Below the pieces are notes generated by a model. The model had not been told where the DNA came from. It saw only the letters and a list, made by a program, of their open reading frames with translations, and did no database searches. The translations under genes were made by a program, and so were the position numbers. Shown here piece by piece: positions 11,269 to 23,300 of a stretch of 64,000 bases of DNA (within the stretch, counting starts at the first letter, position 1; each line of letters begins with the position of its first letter). Origin of the DNA: Phaffia rhodozyma (taxonomy: Eukaryota > Basidiomycota > Tremellomycetes > Cystofilobasidiales > Mrakiaceae); the NCBI GenBank assembly GCA_014706385.1, contig JACGZH010000004.1, forward strand, positions 248,001-312,000. Direction: 5' to 3'.

Positions 11269-14200
11269 ATGTCGGCTTACTATCCTCATGAGGGTCGACA
11301 GCCAGGAGGTAACAGGACACCCTTCTCCTTGACATTTGCTAACTCGAATGAGAAACCCCCGTTCATCTCTGTAATGGACGCCCATATAAACTCGCTCGAG
11401 GATGATTATCTTTGGATGTTCAAGGAAAGGCAAGTTCTCAGTCTAATTGCTTAGATCATCTCTTGAAGCCAGAGAAACCACAGACCGACGCGATTGCTAA
11501 GTATACTACTATCTGATCAAAATAGAGTCAAACTTGAAGAACAATAGTACGTCTTCTGTATCGGCTGGAGTCTTCACCCTCAATGTCCATTTCGGTTGAT
11601 TGATGGCGGAAGATGCTCTTACGGTTTTACAGCGCAGATAGTTTGGCAAAGTTAACGATGCGGACTAAAGCGTTGGATTCTGGTACCGATCAGTTAGGGT
11701 ACGTGCTCTGTGTTGTCCTGGCTAAGTAGCGGATTGCATGGTTTTACCAAAAAGGTAAGCTTCCGTTTGCAACGCTGACCTCGGGATGGATTCCGCGGTT
11801 GTAGATTTGATAACGCGAAATACGCCCTTCCAACTGTGCGATCGGCTTGGAGACAAATCAGAGAGAACTCTGAACAAGGTAGGCAAAACAAACAACCTTT
11901 AGAAACTGTGAACAGTACAAGCATGCACAGATGTTGATGTGCTCTGTCCTATTCCGAAAAATCGCAATATCAGAGGTCGAAGCGAGACGCGCATTTGCCA
12001 ACAGCTTGAAGGAGGAGGTCATCAAGCCACTGATGACGATGAAGGTCCGTTACTCTATAATCAACCTTTCTGCAGTACAACAACTAGGTGTATTGACGCG
12101 GCCGGACTTGACCTCCACAATGTACGCAGGCTACTCAGTCCAGAATCTCGAGTCGGATAGCCGAAGACGTTAAGAACTCCAAAGACGTATGTCTTATTCT
12201 ATCCAACTTCATGTGTAAAGGCCTTCGTCAATCGTTCCTAGAACAAAACCAGTGTTGACATCTACTTCGGCCGTTGTCATGCTTCTGTAGAAATACAACG
12301 AGTGGGTTTTATCAAGCTTCCGCTATTTGATCATTCTTCTGAAGGCTGTACTGCATTTTCCGGGTTTTTGACGTTTATCTCTGTTCACCTCCTGATAAAA
12401 CCACAGCAAATACTCCGAATTACAGAAGCTTCACAAGGCTTATTTCAAGAAATCCGCAGACTACCACGAGTTCTCCAAGGATTTGGTCTCATCGGGTCAT
12501 TCCCCATCAACCATTCCTTCTCCCCCTCCTCGACAACAAGCGCTGTCCCATTACCATACACCTTCAATTCTGACTGGGGATCGAGGCTCGATCACTCCTC
12601 AAGCTCTGGCACAGGAAGCCAAGAAAGGATTTAGCCAACTGATCTCTGGTCTGAGAGGCGCGGCAGGTGGAACGGGAGGCTCAACTTCAATCGGAGCTGG
12701 GATGAGTGACGAATGGGGCGGGAGAGGCAGCTTAGACGAGAACCGGGAAAGAGAAAAATTGGCGCATGAGAAGGAAAGAGAGAGGGACAGGTACGAAAGA
12801 GAGAAAGAGAAGGAAAGAGGAAAGAACGAGGCAGACACAATCAAGATTGTCAAGTTGAAGAGAGAGGCTGAAGAGGCTGGTTCGTCATCCTCCTTCGTTC
12901 CCGCTGTTTCTTGATGGTCGACCTTTCGATAGTAAATCAACTCTGATGTTGCAAAAAAACTATAGACCAGAAGTACAGGAAAGAGATCTTCAACCTGGAA
13001 TCTTTAAGAATCAATATGGAGCGTCTGGCCCAAGGGGGTTCAAACGTGAGTATACTCTTATCTTGTCCTCTTTCTTATCGTATATGCTGATTCATAAAGC
13101 CTGTATACTTTGGCTTAATCTAATTCCTGGCACTTGCCTCTAATAAATCCAGTCAACTGCCGAATTCGTTCAAGATCTGATTCTGAAACTTCATGATATC
13201 TTCTTGAAATACTCGATCAGTATACAAGCTACCTCGATGTTTTCTGTCCAGATGGGGAGAAGATCAGAAGAGGCTACAGAGCAGTGAGTAGTTTGTTCTC
13301 ATCTATGAAGAGAGTCCAAACGATCAGAAGCAGTCGGACTGACCACAGAACTCTTCATAAGAATTCAATTGGCGAGAGACCTCCAGAGTGGTCTGGCAGC
13401 GCTAGGTGGAATTAGAGATTCACCATCGCCTGTTCTCTAGTAAATAAATTCTTGTTACTGAATCGCGAGAGCGATGCTCTGTATTCTGATTGCTTGGTTT
13501 GATCCATACTGTAGCCAAAACTACTATCACGGACCTTCCAAAGACTTGAGTGCGTGTGACGTGTTGATCAAAGCATTGGTCTAATTAATACTTCTCTCTG
13601 TATAGAGATCGATGTTTGGAGATTGACAAATCTTCTGATCCCGGTGTATCATTTTCGTCAAATTTAGTTTTCGACGTGTGAGTCTGTCTTCGCCAAGTCA
13701 ATCATGAATTCTCATAACTCAGCACGCTGACATATTGACGCTACTTCTGACAGATCATTACAAGATTACGCTTTTGCTAGAGGAATTGGTGGGGATCCAA
13801 ACATCATTCCTATCATTGTCGATAAATGCATTAGAGGAATTGAAGATCGAGGTACGTCAATCACTGAACTCTTCATTTTTAGATCTCGTTCGCTGATGAT
13901 CAGCCGCAACGTGTTCTCTCAGGATTGGAAGCCGAGGGACTCTATCGAATCAGTCCGAGATTGTCGACAGTTCAAACAGTGAGTGAATGCGTAATTTTTT
14001 TTGCCGTTATTGACTCTGACAAAGAAGGCCTCTCGAATGTGAATAATCTTCAGCTCGTGCATAAAATTGAGATTGATGAGGAGTCCTTCCAATTCCCACG
14101 GACCGAAGAGATCTATACCATCGCTGCTATTCTAAAGGTTCGTTAAGGCTTTTCTCAATCCCATGTAGTTGAGCCAATCCTAATCTTTGCTTGCCTGATC

Positions 14201-15775
14201 GTGCGTAGCTATACCTTCGACGACTGCCTGAACCGCCATTCCGTTGGTCGCTCTCGGAACGACTAGCATATAGTAAAGAGAGAGAAGATCATATCGGCAA
14301 TGATTTTATTGTGATCCGAACGAAGCTCAAGAGGATGCCCGCCATGTATGTTCCCAATCGCGTATAGAGATTATCTCAGTAGTTGTCAACCCCTATCCTG
14401 ATGATGTATCTTGTTGTGAGAATTCAGTCATGTAGCTACTTTACGAGCGGTTATTCTTCATCTGTGCAAGGTTGTTGTTGCCGACAACAAGGTGCGTCAG
14501 CATTTCCCACCGGGCTTCCGATTTCTGGCGTTGTGACCGACTGCTGACACTTCGCGTTTTGGCTTACTAGATGGATGCGAAGAATCTGTCGATTATATGT
14601 ACGTCATAGGCGTTGCTCTTCTCTTTTGTCAAATCTCTAACTCACTGTATCTTGGGGGTTTCTTTTTCTTTTTAGTTTCCTCTATTCTTTTCGGAGAAGA
14701 AGGTCAGGGATTAGGAAGAGACGGCGTCAAAGATGTCGACATTCAGACATTGATGCAAGCTTCCAAGGTACGTTATAAGTGAACTGGTGCATTTCATATT
14801 AAATTCGCAAGTTGATTGTTGTTTCTTTGTTTCTTTACGGGAGGATTTTTAGGACGTCTTCTTTGAGGATTTGTTAATCTACGCACCAATCATATTTGAA
14901 GATAATGGTGACATTCGACCGAGCTCTCGACTGACTCCTCGCTCCAGTCCCCATCAAAGCCATATCTATTCTCCACCATTGACTCAAGGTTCTCAATTTG
15001 GACCCCCTCAACAGTCTGGATTAGGCAGGTCGAATACGATCAATGCTTCTGCGATCACTCCGCCAAATCGCTTTGGACTGCCCGCCCGAACTCGATCGGG
15101 TTCGGTCAACTTGCCACCTGCAAATCTAAGGTTCTCACCATCCGGACGAAATGATTTCGGCTCGGGATTCAAATTTAGAAGACAGGTATGTACAAGCTGA
15201 TGAACTTTCTTTCACTTGTTATATGCTTCACACCGGTATTTACTGATCACTCTGCATCTGCGCGAATTATGGTTCAGCCTTCATTCCAAAGCGGAACAAG
15301 TACTCCGGATCGACCTCGGGAAACTCCTGACATTGATGAATACACAACCGCATCCACACTCACACCCACGCCCACGCCCACGCCTCCTCGTCTTCCGCCT
15401 CGAAAGTCTTCGACCAGTAATTCGCTCACCTCTATCGCTATCCCCACATCACCGCCAGCGGTAGCGGCAGAATCTGATGCAACTATACCCCGAATAACCG
15501 ATTCACTCCCTCCTTTAATTATAAACCAACCAATGATTGATCGAGGGCCTCATAATGTCTCTTTGCACCCGAACCCTCCTTCTGGACCCAACCACCTCGA
15601 GCTCTCTACAGGAAACCTAATTGTTCCGACCCCAGTGGATTCAGGTGCGATCTCGCCAGGGTTAGCTAATTTGGCATACCTCTCTCAGGCCGCAGAGAAA
15701 GTAATTGAGGAACAAGCTAGTACCGATGAAACATCTGATGCTAAAGTCTTATCAAAATCATCTTCATCGGATTAG
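11269..15775 (+). CDS. F-BAR and RhoGAP domain protein (Rgd1-like)
   Basis: Membrane-curvature-binding GTPase-activating protein that stimulates GTP hydrolysis by Rho-type GTPases at sites of growth. Twenty-two exons: 11269-11429, 11526-11546, 11633-11698, 11805-11878, 11974-12044, 12130-12186, 12291-12301, 12407-12879, 12966-13045, 13153-13283, 13362-13439, 13515-13549, 13608-13677, 13754-13851, 13923-13978, 14054-14137, 14209-14345, 14428-14491, 14571-14598, 14676-14767, 14853-15185, 15278-15775; total 905 codons plus stop. Residues about 10-440 form the F-BAR region (FKERVKLEEQYADSLAKL, KYSELQKLHKAYFKKSADYH, RIQ/QIQLARDLQSGL), interrupted by a Ser/Pro stretch and a Glu/Arg-rich coil. RhoGAP is at about 450-640, with the catalytic arginine near 484 in EGLYRISPR and YLRRLPEPP following. 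The tail is Ser/Pro-rich. The first intron is GC-AG and one exon is 11 nt. Lies tandem, 766 bp after BCK1. Confidence 0.92.
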
Positions 15776-16734
15776 AGCCTGCCAGGCTATCTTGTGTCTT
15801 TTCTTTATCCTGTACCCTGTCTGTCTGATCATCTCTGTTATCGTCACCTCTCTATAGCTCTCTGCTTCTCTTTGTTAAACATGCTTGTCATGTCATACCA
15901 TACATAGATCCGCGTTGGTTAAAATCCGATGCTTTTCTTCCGTATAGGCCGAGAAACGCATAAACTTAACTCTAATCGTGGATTATTTATCTTTTAAGAA
16001 ACCAACAAGAAAAAAAGTGATGAAAGCGAACGATGGTGATGTTGACGACGGATCTGTAAACGTCATGCCGAAACAGCCCGTTAGTCTCTTGCATGCGAAT
16101 CTTAGGGAAGGAGGAGAGGAAGACACTAGGAGAAGGTGTTTGAATGGACGGGTCGTGTTGCTACAAACGTGTCTTTCTCTGGGATTGAAAGTGAAGGAAT
16201 CGAAAAGGGCTTCTTTCATAGATGCAGTACGAGGATAAAAGCAGAAAATGATAAACGCAACCATTCAAAGGGAGCAACAGGCGATTTGATTAGAATATCA
16301 CCAACGCCTTCTTGTTCCATCATCAAGAAGAAAGAAAGAAGAGACGATAAAAGAACAGGGGATCATACGCTGTCCACCGAAAAGGTTTGCTTCTCTTTGA
16401 GTTTTTCTCGACATTCGATATCTGGAGTTAAGAGATCCAAGAACAAGAAGATATAAAGGGGAAACCATAAAAATAACGAATAAGAAGGAGTCAAGATGAG
16501 AGAACGTGATTATCTCTTATCATTTTCGGTTTATGAGGTGTTTTTTTTGTGAGTGATCGATAAGAATATGTTTTTTCGAGTTAAAAGGTTTTGAAGAAAG
16601 GATAGTCGAGAGAAGAGATTGAACAACATGCCTCTTGAAGCAAATCTGCAAGAAACAAAAGAACTCAAACAGGGGGAAAAGCAAGCCAAGGTGAATGGAA
16701 TTGATCTTTGGATGTAAAGGTCTCCTAAAGGAGC
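15776..16734. other. intergenic, convergent 3' ends
   Basis: About 960 bp between the RhoGAP stop and the stop of the RBM39-like gene on the other strand. A/G-rich on the right side; no coding frame that resembles a protein and no structured RNA recognised. Confidence 0.55.
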
Positions 16735-19700
16735 TTAAGCGTGAGCTTTGTACGTAGGCTCCGATATATACTGCAGGAAAGAAGAGATCATCGCCATAAC
16801 ATGTCAATGACGGGATATTTTAGTTTAGGTGAGTTTTTTTTTTGCAGAAACGAAAGACTGACCTGGGCGACCAGGGATCGACCTCCAAAGAATCTCCCGT
16901 TCAGACCGTTGACTCCAGCTGTAGAAGCAGCCAAGGAACTGAAATGTATATAGACCTCGCCCTGGAAGAAACAACAGATGAATGTGATACGTGATGAGTA
17001 TGATTGAGAAGGCACTGATCGAACAGAGACAGAGAAAACACACCTGAGATTCCTTCTCAACCTTGATGTGGAGGACAGGCCCGTATTTGCTCTCAACTTC
17101 TCCTTTGATATCTTCAGCAAGCTCGACATCCCAATCCTGTTCAGTCTCCCTGGATTAAATCAAGATATAATGTTACAGATAATGCGCTGGATCGGCGTTT
17201 AAGAAGTTAAGGATGAAAGGAATATGCGTACTCAGCAGGATTGAACACATTGCTGACGAGAACAAAGACGGAAGGCTGGGTAGACATAGGCGGTCGATTT
17301 CTAAAATAACAATGTTGTTTTTGTTAGGCGAATCCAGATAACAGCACTGGTAGCTCTACAAGATATGGAACGTACGTAATTACTGGAGCCGGAGAGCTCA
17401 CATCGGAGGGATCCTGTCTGTCTAACTTCCTCATCAAAGACTGTCTAGTAGCATGGTCCAACCGTTGACCTACACAGGGGACGAAGAATCGCATATCAGT
17501 CTTCGTGCCTAACAAGAACGGGAATGTATTGAACCGGAAAGCGGGGGAAGACAAACCACGATTTTCTTCCAAACTTTCTGGCATGTCACCTGGTCCAGCT
17601 CCGTTAGCACCCGTAGCATATCTAGCGCCTGAGTTTTGTCCGGCATTGAAGCCTCCGTTAGCGCCGCCCATCGGAGGCTTCGTCGCCTTCTCATTAACAG
17701 TAGAAACTCTGACTTTAGATGTCCAATTGATCGAACAGACAGAAAAAGATCAGGAGCTGCGCATACGATGCGGAGAAAGACTAGGTCGAGGACAAGAAGG
17801 GTGATTGTCACATACCCTGACGACCTGCAAGCTCAAACCCGTTCATCGTCTGGAGAGCGGTCTTAGCAGACTCCAACTCTAGGAATCTATATTGAAAGAA
17901 AAAAAAAGAAGAAAAAAACATGATCAGCACAGAATCTAATTTTGAACCAGAACATTGTCTCAACGCCAGCACGAGAAGGACAATATGATAACTCACTGAA
18001 CGAAGCAGAATCCTTTGCTCTTTCCTGTGGCAGGATCACGATGAAGATCGACAAACTCGAGCTCTCCAAAGGGAGTGAAGACCTGCTTGATATCCTCTGC
18101 AGTCAAGTCGAAATTAAGAGACCCGACATAAAGCCGGTGGTAAGGAATCTCTGCTCCAGCAAATCGATCCCGATGAAGCTGTGCCGGCATAGGGGGTCGT
18201 GGGTTCATACCAGGCACACCGCCAGTGTGAGAACCTCCAGGCTGGAATTGTGCAACAGGGAACATAGGGTTGTTGATGTTGGGTCGAGGATATTGACCAG
18301 GAGGGTACTGTCCGGGAGGAAGAACCTGACCAGGAGGTAGGTTCTGTAGAGGAGGAAGCGAGCCGGGCCTGGATGATAGATAAATAAACGACGCATCAAC
18401 ATCACACGCACATCTTATTCTGAGTACATGAGAAAGAAAGATAACAAACCCTGAAGTGGGACCCGTCATAGGACCACCCGGTCCAGTTGACGTTGCCGCC
18501 TGCTGTTTGTTTCTCTCGGCCTCGGTCAGTTCGACTTTGATCTGCAAGCCCATGACAACCCTACCTGTCAGAGCCAACGCCTTTTCGACCAATTCGATAT
18601 CTGTAAGCTCGACGTATCCGATTCTAGGGTTTTCCATGGCCACAAGGTAAATTAGCCATTCGACTCTTCCATCATGATAGGCTGGTCAGAATTTGAAAGA
18701 CCACTTACCCTTTGGACCTCCGGGATATCCTATCCGTTACGATTCTGGCGTCCTTCACGCTTCCATCTCCTAGCATATCCTCGAAGAACATACCCAGATC
18801 TCTAGAGGTCAGTCGAGCGGCTAGCTGAGAAACGAAAACTGAGCGAGCTTCAGAATCGATTTCATCTAACAAAGCGTCCGCTCCTCCATCTGCATCCCTA
18901 TCTCCGTCTCTATCTCTATCTCTTCCTCCTCTGGGACCATCGTAAGAGGGCGAGTGTCGTCGTCGCCGGCGAGGCGAGGATCGATGTCTTTCAGCAGCTC
19001 GATCCCTGTCGAGCTTTTCGAAGTCTGAGTTTGTAAAGGTTATTTAATCACACTGACAGTTAGCGTTTACAACCTTTCCTTCAGAGCCAATCAAACCAAA
19101 CTCACACTCTTCACGCTCCCTCTCTCGGTCTCTTCTCTCCGCTTTCATCTCTCGGTCTCGATCGGCTCGATCTCTGTCCTCTCGATCCCGGTCTCTAGCT
19201 TCTCTGTCAGGCCGTTCCCTAGTATCTTCCCTCTTGGAAGAGTGACTCGACCTGTGCGAAGAGTTCCTACTTCGATCTCTTTTCTCCCTCCTCTCTCCTC
19301 CTTCCCGTCGTTCGGATCTCCTTCTTCGTCTCTCCTCTGGATCATCCTCTTCTTCTTCCTCAGCACGCTGTCGTTCTCGTCGACGTCGTCTTCGACGAGC
19401 CTCCTCATCTTCTTCGTCGTCATCATCATGTCGGGAGACGTGTCGGTGACTTCGAGACGAGCCAGATCGTTCCGACTCATTCCTTTCGACGCGAGAACTG
19501 GTAATTTCATTCAAGAAGCATATGTCAGAATTTGATCTCTCGCATCTTCTAGTTATTTCCATAGATTCTATCCCATCTTGTCACTTCCTGCCTATAGCGA
19601 CAGGAAGCTAGGCAAGAGAGTGTTATGAGAAGGTGTATGGAAATAACTAGAAGAGAAAGAAAGGTTGAAGGAAAAACGACGCGTACGGCTTCAATTCAGG

Positions 19701-19769
19701 AGTCACATCTCTATCGATTCGAACCGGGTTGTATCTATCGGGCGAAGGCGTTTCTACTCTGGATGACAT
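16735..19769 (-). CDS. RBM39/CC1-like RS-domain splicing factor
   Basis: Nuclear U2AF65-related RNA-binding protein that helps 3' splice-site recognition. Twelve exons (minus strand): 19687-19769, 19106-19497, 18709-19024, 18450-18623, 17997-18368, 17816-17886, 17557-17712, 17376-17469, 17232-17300, 17044-17149, 16863-16961, 16735-16770; 655 codons plus stop. Order of domains: an Arg/Asp/Glu/Ser-rich N-terminus (residues 30-190), RRM1 at about 205-290 ([31 protein letters not shown]), a Pro/Gly/Gln linker, RRM2 at about 395-475 ([41 protein letters not shown]), then a C-terminal U2AF-homology motif ([46 protein letters not shown]). The order and motifs are those of RBM39/CC1. Frame is intact throughout. 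Confidence 0.93.
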
Positions 19770-20344
19770 GTTTAGCTAAATGAACAGCCTGAATGGATGC
19801 GGATAATGAAAAGGCAGAAGAAAAGATCAAGCGAGAGAGAAAAGTGGATGGTTGGTGGACAGGAAAAAGAAGACGACGATGTATGGAAAGAGATATCAGT
19901 CTTGCTTATGTAAGCGATCAACTTGCCATCACTTGCTTACTCTCAGAATTCATTCGTCTCATCGTTTACATCGGCCACAAGTCAACCCCTTAAGGTAGGT
20001 TCTTATCTAACGGTGTTATTGTTCCGCTGATTACAGTTCATGTGATCTTTGAGGGTTCAAGCGCGCTTCAAGACATTGATCACAAATCTATAGTAAAAAG
20101 TGAAAGAGATCGGACGTGACGTGATCAGCATTGAGATCGTAAGATAGATAGGCAGATATTTATGTAGAGAGAAATTGGCAAGAGGAAACAAAGTGGCAAG
20201 ACAAGAGAAAGAGGGGCTAAAGAGCACAAGGTAAGAAAGGAGATGGAATAGATATGATTAAGTAATTATTAGATATAGATATACGATAGATCGAACACCT
20301 TACTCTGCCCATACGGGAAAGGAGGTCTATAAGGTCATTCACCA
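19770..20344. promoter_or_regulatory. upstream region of the RBM39-like gene / 3' flank of the WSC gene
   Basis: Both neighbours are on the minus strand, so this 575 bp holds the promoter of the splicing factor and the 3' end of the WSC gene. A/G-rich; nothing else seen. Confidence 0.45.
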
Positions 20345-23300
20345 CTATCTCCTTCCGGATCTGGGCTTCCCATCACGACGTCGAGAAACCGTGTTGGAGG
20401 CAGAAGTACCGGGAACTGAGTTGCTTGTGAATACGGTAGCCACATACCATCCACCACACACCTCGTTGGAGTTTCCAACGCAGGGATAGGTGCATCCATT
20501 GTTGGCGTCGAGTGCTCCACCATTAGTTAAACTATTTGAGCAGTAGCCTGTGCACAAGGAAGATGGAGACCTCCTGTCAGAAACAAACACAACTCATCAC
20601 GTATATAGGAGAAGGTCAGAGACTTACATTCCTGGCCGTACTCCGTTCCGGCATATGTGTATCCTTTCGCCTGACATGTGGTCGCACACTCCTCGTTGGT
20701 CATCGAGGTAGTGGAAGTGTAAGTGTACCCAGTCAATGTTCGATTGGACGCTGTATCAGCCACACATCCGAATGAAGCCCAGCCGGCTGGCATGGATACT
20801 GAAGCCGTGGATGAGGTTGCCGAAGGTGCCGAGGACGACGTTGACGAAGTGACCTCGGACGAAAAGGTGGAAGAAGCCACGGAGGAAGTCTCGGAGGAGG
20901 TGGAAGTGGTAGGCACGCCTGACGAAACGGTAGAAGATACAATGGATGACGAAGCAGACGACGAAGCAGACGACGAAGCAGACGACGAAGCAGACGACGA
21001 AGCAGACGACGAAGCAGACGACGAAGCAGACGACGAAGCAGACGACGAAGCAGACGACGAAGCAGACGACGAAGCAGACGACGAAGCAGACGACGAAGCA
21101 GACGACGAAGCAGACGACGAAGCAGACGACGAAGCAGACGACGAAGCAGACGACGAAGCAGACGACGAAGCAGACGACGAAGCAGACGACGAAGCAGACG
21201 ACGAAGAAACCGCTGCAACATCATTCGTGTACACGCTCATCGCGGCCCAACCTCCACAGATCTCAGAGGAGTTTCCTGAACAGGCATCAGTGCATGCATC
21301 AGTGGTCAAGAGCGATCCTCCATTCAAGAGCGAGTTTCCGCAGAAACCTGTAGAGATAGAGATTTTGGGTGTGTAAAGTCAGTACAGATTTATGTCTCAA
21401 GACTAAGCTCTAGTTGATAGTTTGAAGAAAAGATGATCAAACCCCACATTCTTGGCCGTATTCCACTCCGGCGTACTTGTACCCCAAGGTCTTACATTCT
21501 GCCAGACAACTGGTCATCGACATAGTGGTCGACGATCCGAAGTAGTAACCCTGAATAGTTCTACTCGCGGTACTGTCGCCCACACAACCATAAGACGTCC
21601 ATCCAGCAGGCGCAGGTGTCGCAGGCGTCAGAGCGACTGCCGATGCAGATGCAGAGGCTGCTGCCGAGGATGATGAGACTGGGGTGGACTCGGCAGTAGT
21701 GGTGGCGGTGCCCGTGGTGGTGATGGAAGTGTTACTATTCACGTACACGCTCAGCGCGTTCGATCCTCCACAGATCTGGGTCGAGTTGCCCGAGCACTTG
21801 ATCGTACAAGCGGTCGAAGCTGTGTTTCCGTTGACAAACGAGTTACCACAGAAGCACTCTTGGCCATACTCGAGTCCTCCGTACAGATAACCTCTCGTCT
21901 TGCACGCAGCCAGGCAGGTCGTCACCGACATCGCCGTGGACGAGCCGATGTAGTAGCCGACAATGTTCCTCGTCGGCCCATCAACCACGCAGCCATAGGC
22001 CGCCCATCCATCAGGTGCAGGCGTCAGAGAAACTGCTGAGCTAGTAGTAGTGTTTATGTAATTGTTGTTTTTGTAGACACTCAGAGCGTTTGATCCTCCA
22101 CAAGTCTGAGTGGAATCACCTTTGCAGGGGTAGTAGCAAGGGTTGCTGGCGTCTAGTCCTCCTCCGTTGAGAAGCTTGTTTCCACAGTAGCCTGCAAGAT
22201 TTTAGTTTCGAAAGATAGTCCAAAGATACGTTCAGCGTTCGTGCTTGAAAGATACTTGGAAAGAGAGGGACCGGATGAAGGCTTACACTCTTGACCGTAC
22301 TCGAGTCCGGCATACAAATAGTCTTTCGACTGGCAAATCGCCAAGCATGCGGTTGCCGTCATAGATGTGGAGTCTCCGTAGTAGTATCCTACGATCGTCC
22401 TGCCAGAAACGCTAGGAACGTTGTCGGCGACGCAGCCATATGAGGACCATCCATCGGGAACGGCAGTCTCGACAACAGGGAAATCAGCATTGGTGCTTTG
22501 TTGTGATTAAAACCAGAGAAACCCCGCGTTAGAAAGTGGCTCTGTTTGAAGGGGCGTTTATGGAAAAAGAAAAGAAAAAGGCAAGAAGAGAGATTTACAA
22601 GATAGACATCGAAGTCGAAGAACCACAAATCTCGTAGTCGTTTCCTCCACAGTCAACGTTACAAGCCGTCGAGTTGAGCACAGACGGACTGTTTCGGTAA
22701 ACACTATCACAGAAGCATGCGTTGCCATTCGACTAAGGCGATAGTAGAGGAGATGACACAGGTTAACCATCGTTCTGAAACAGAGAAAGGAGGATATAGA
22801 GAAACTCACTATTCCGGCGATTCCAACCTTCTTGGAATAGCAGTAGTCAAGGCACATCTCCCAAGTCTACGCAAGACAGACAGTGACGAAGAAAGAAGGG
22901 AGAATGTTTGTTGGCCAGAACCTTCTCCGACGGCACGTCAACTCAGGTCAAGAAAAGAAAGAGAAGGACGAACCATATCTGAATCGGTGAACGAATACAA
23001 GAGCAACGATCTGGCGGATGATGAATCACTGATGCAGTTCCCTGCCGTCCAGTTTGTCGGCACAGGTGGGATAGGGGAAACCATTACACCCTGCTCAACG
23101 TATCCATCCTTGGTAGGTTTTGTGGCATTCTCGCCGTACCAGGGAACGTTATCTCCAGGTAGAGAGGCGATGTAGTGATTCATACCGACGTCTTCGTCTA
23201 CGATATCGTTCAGTCCCTTGCATGCCGCCTGAGCAGCCCTGTCGATGTCGGGCACAAAGTGGGCTGTTGTGAAACCAGGACAGACATCAGGATCTGAGTA

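Noticed and set aside
20948..21206. CRISPR-like direct repeats
   Set aside because: The repeats are contiguous 12-mers with no spacers, inside a eukaryotic coding exon.
20723..21376. Long plus-strand frames rich in Asp-Asp-Glu-Ala or Thr-Lys-Gln, and a Leu-Arg minus frame
   Set aside because: They are shadows of the 12-bp repeat, which keeps every frame open; the spliced minus-strand WSC protein explains the locus.
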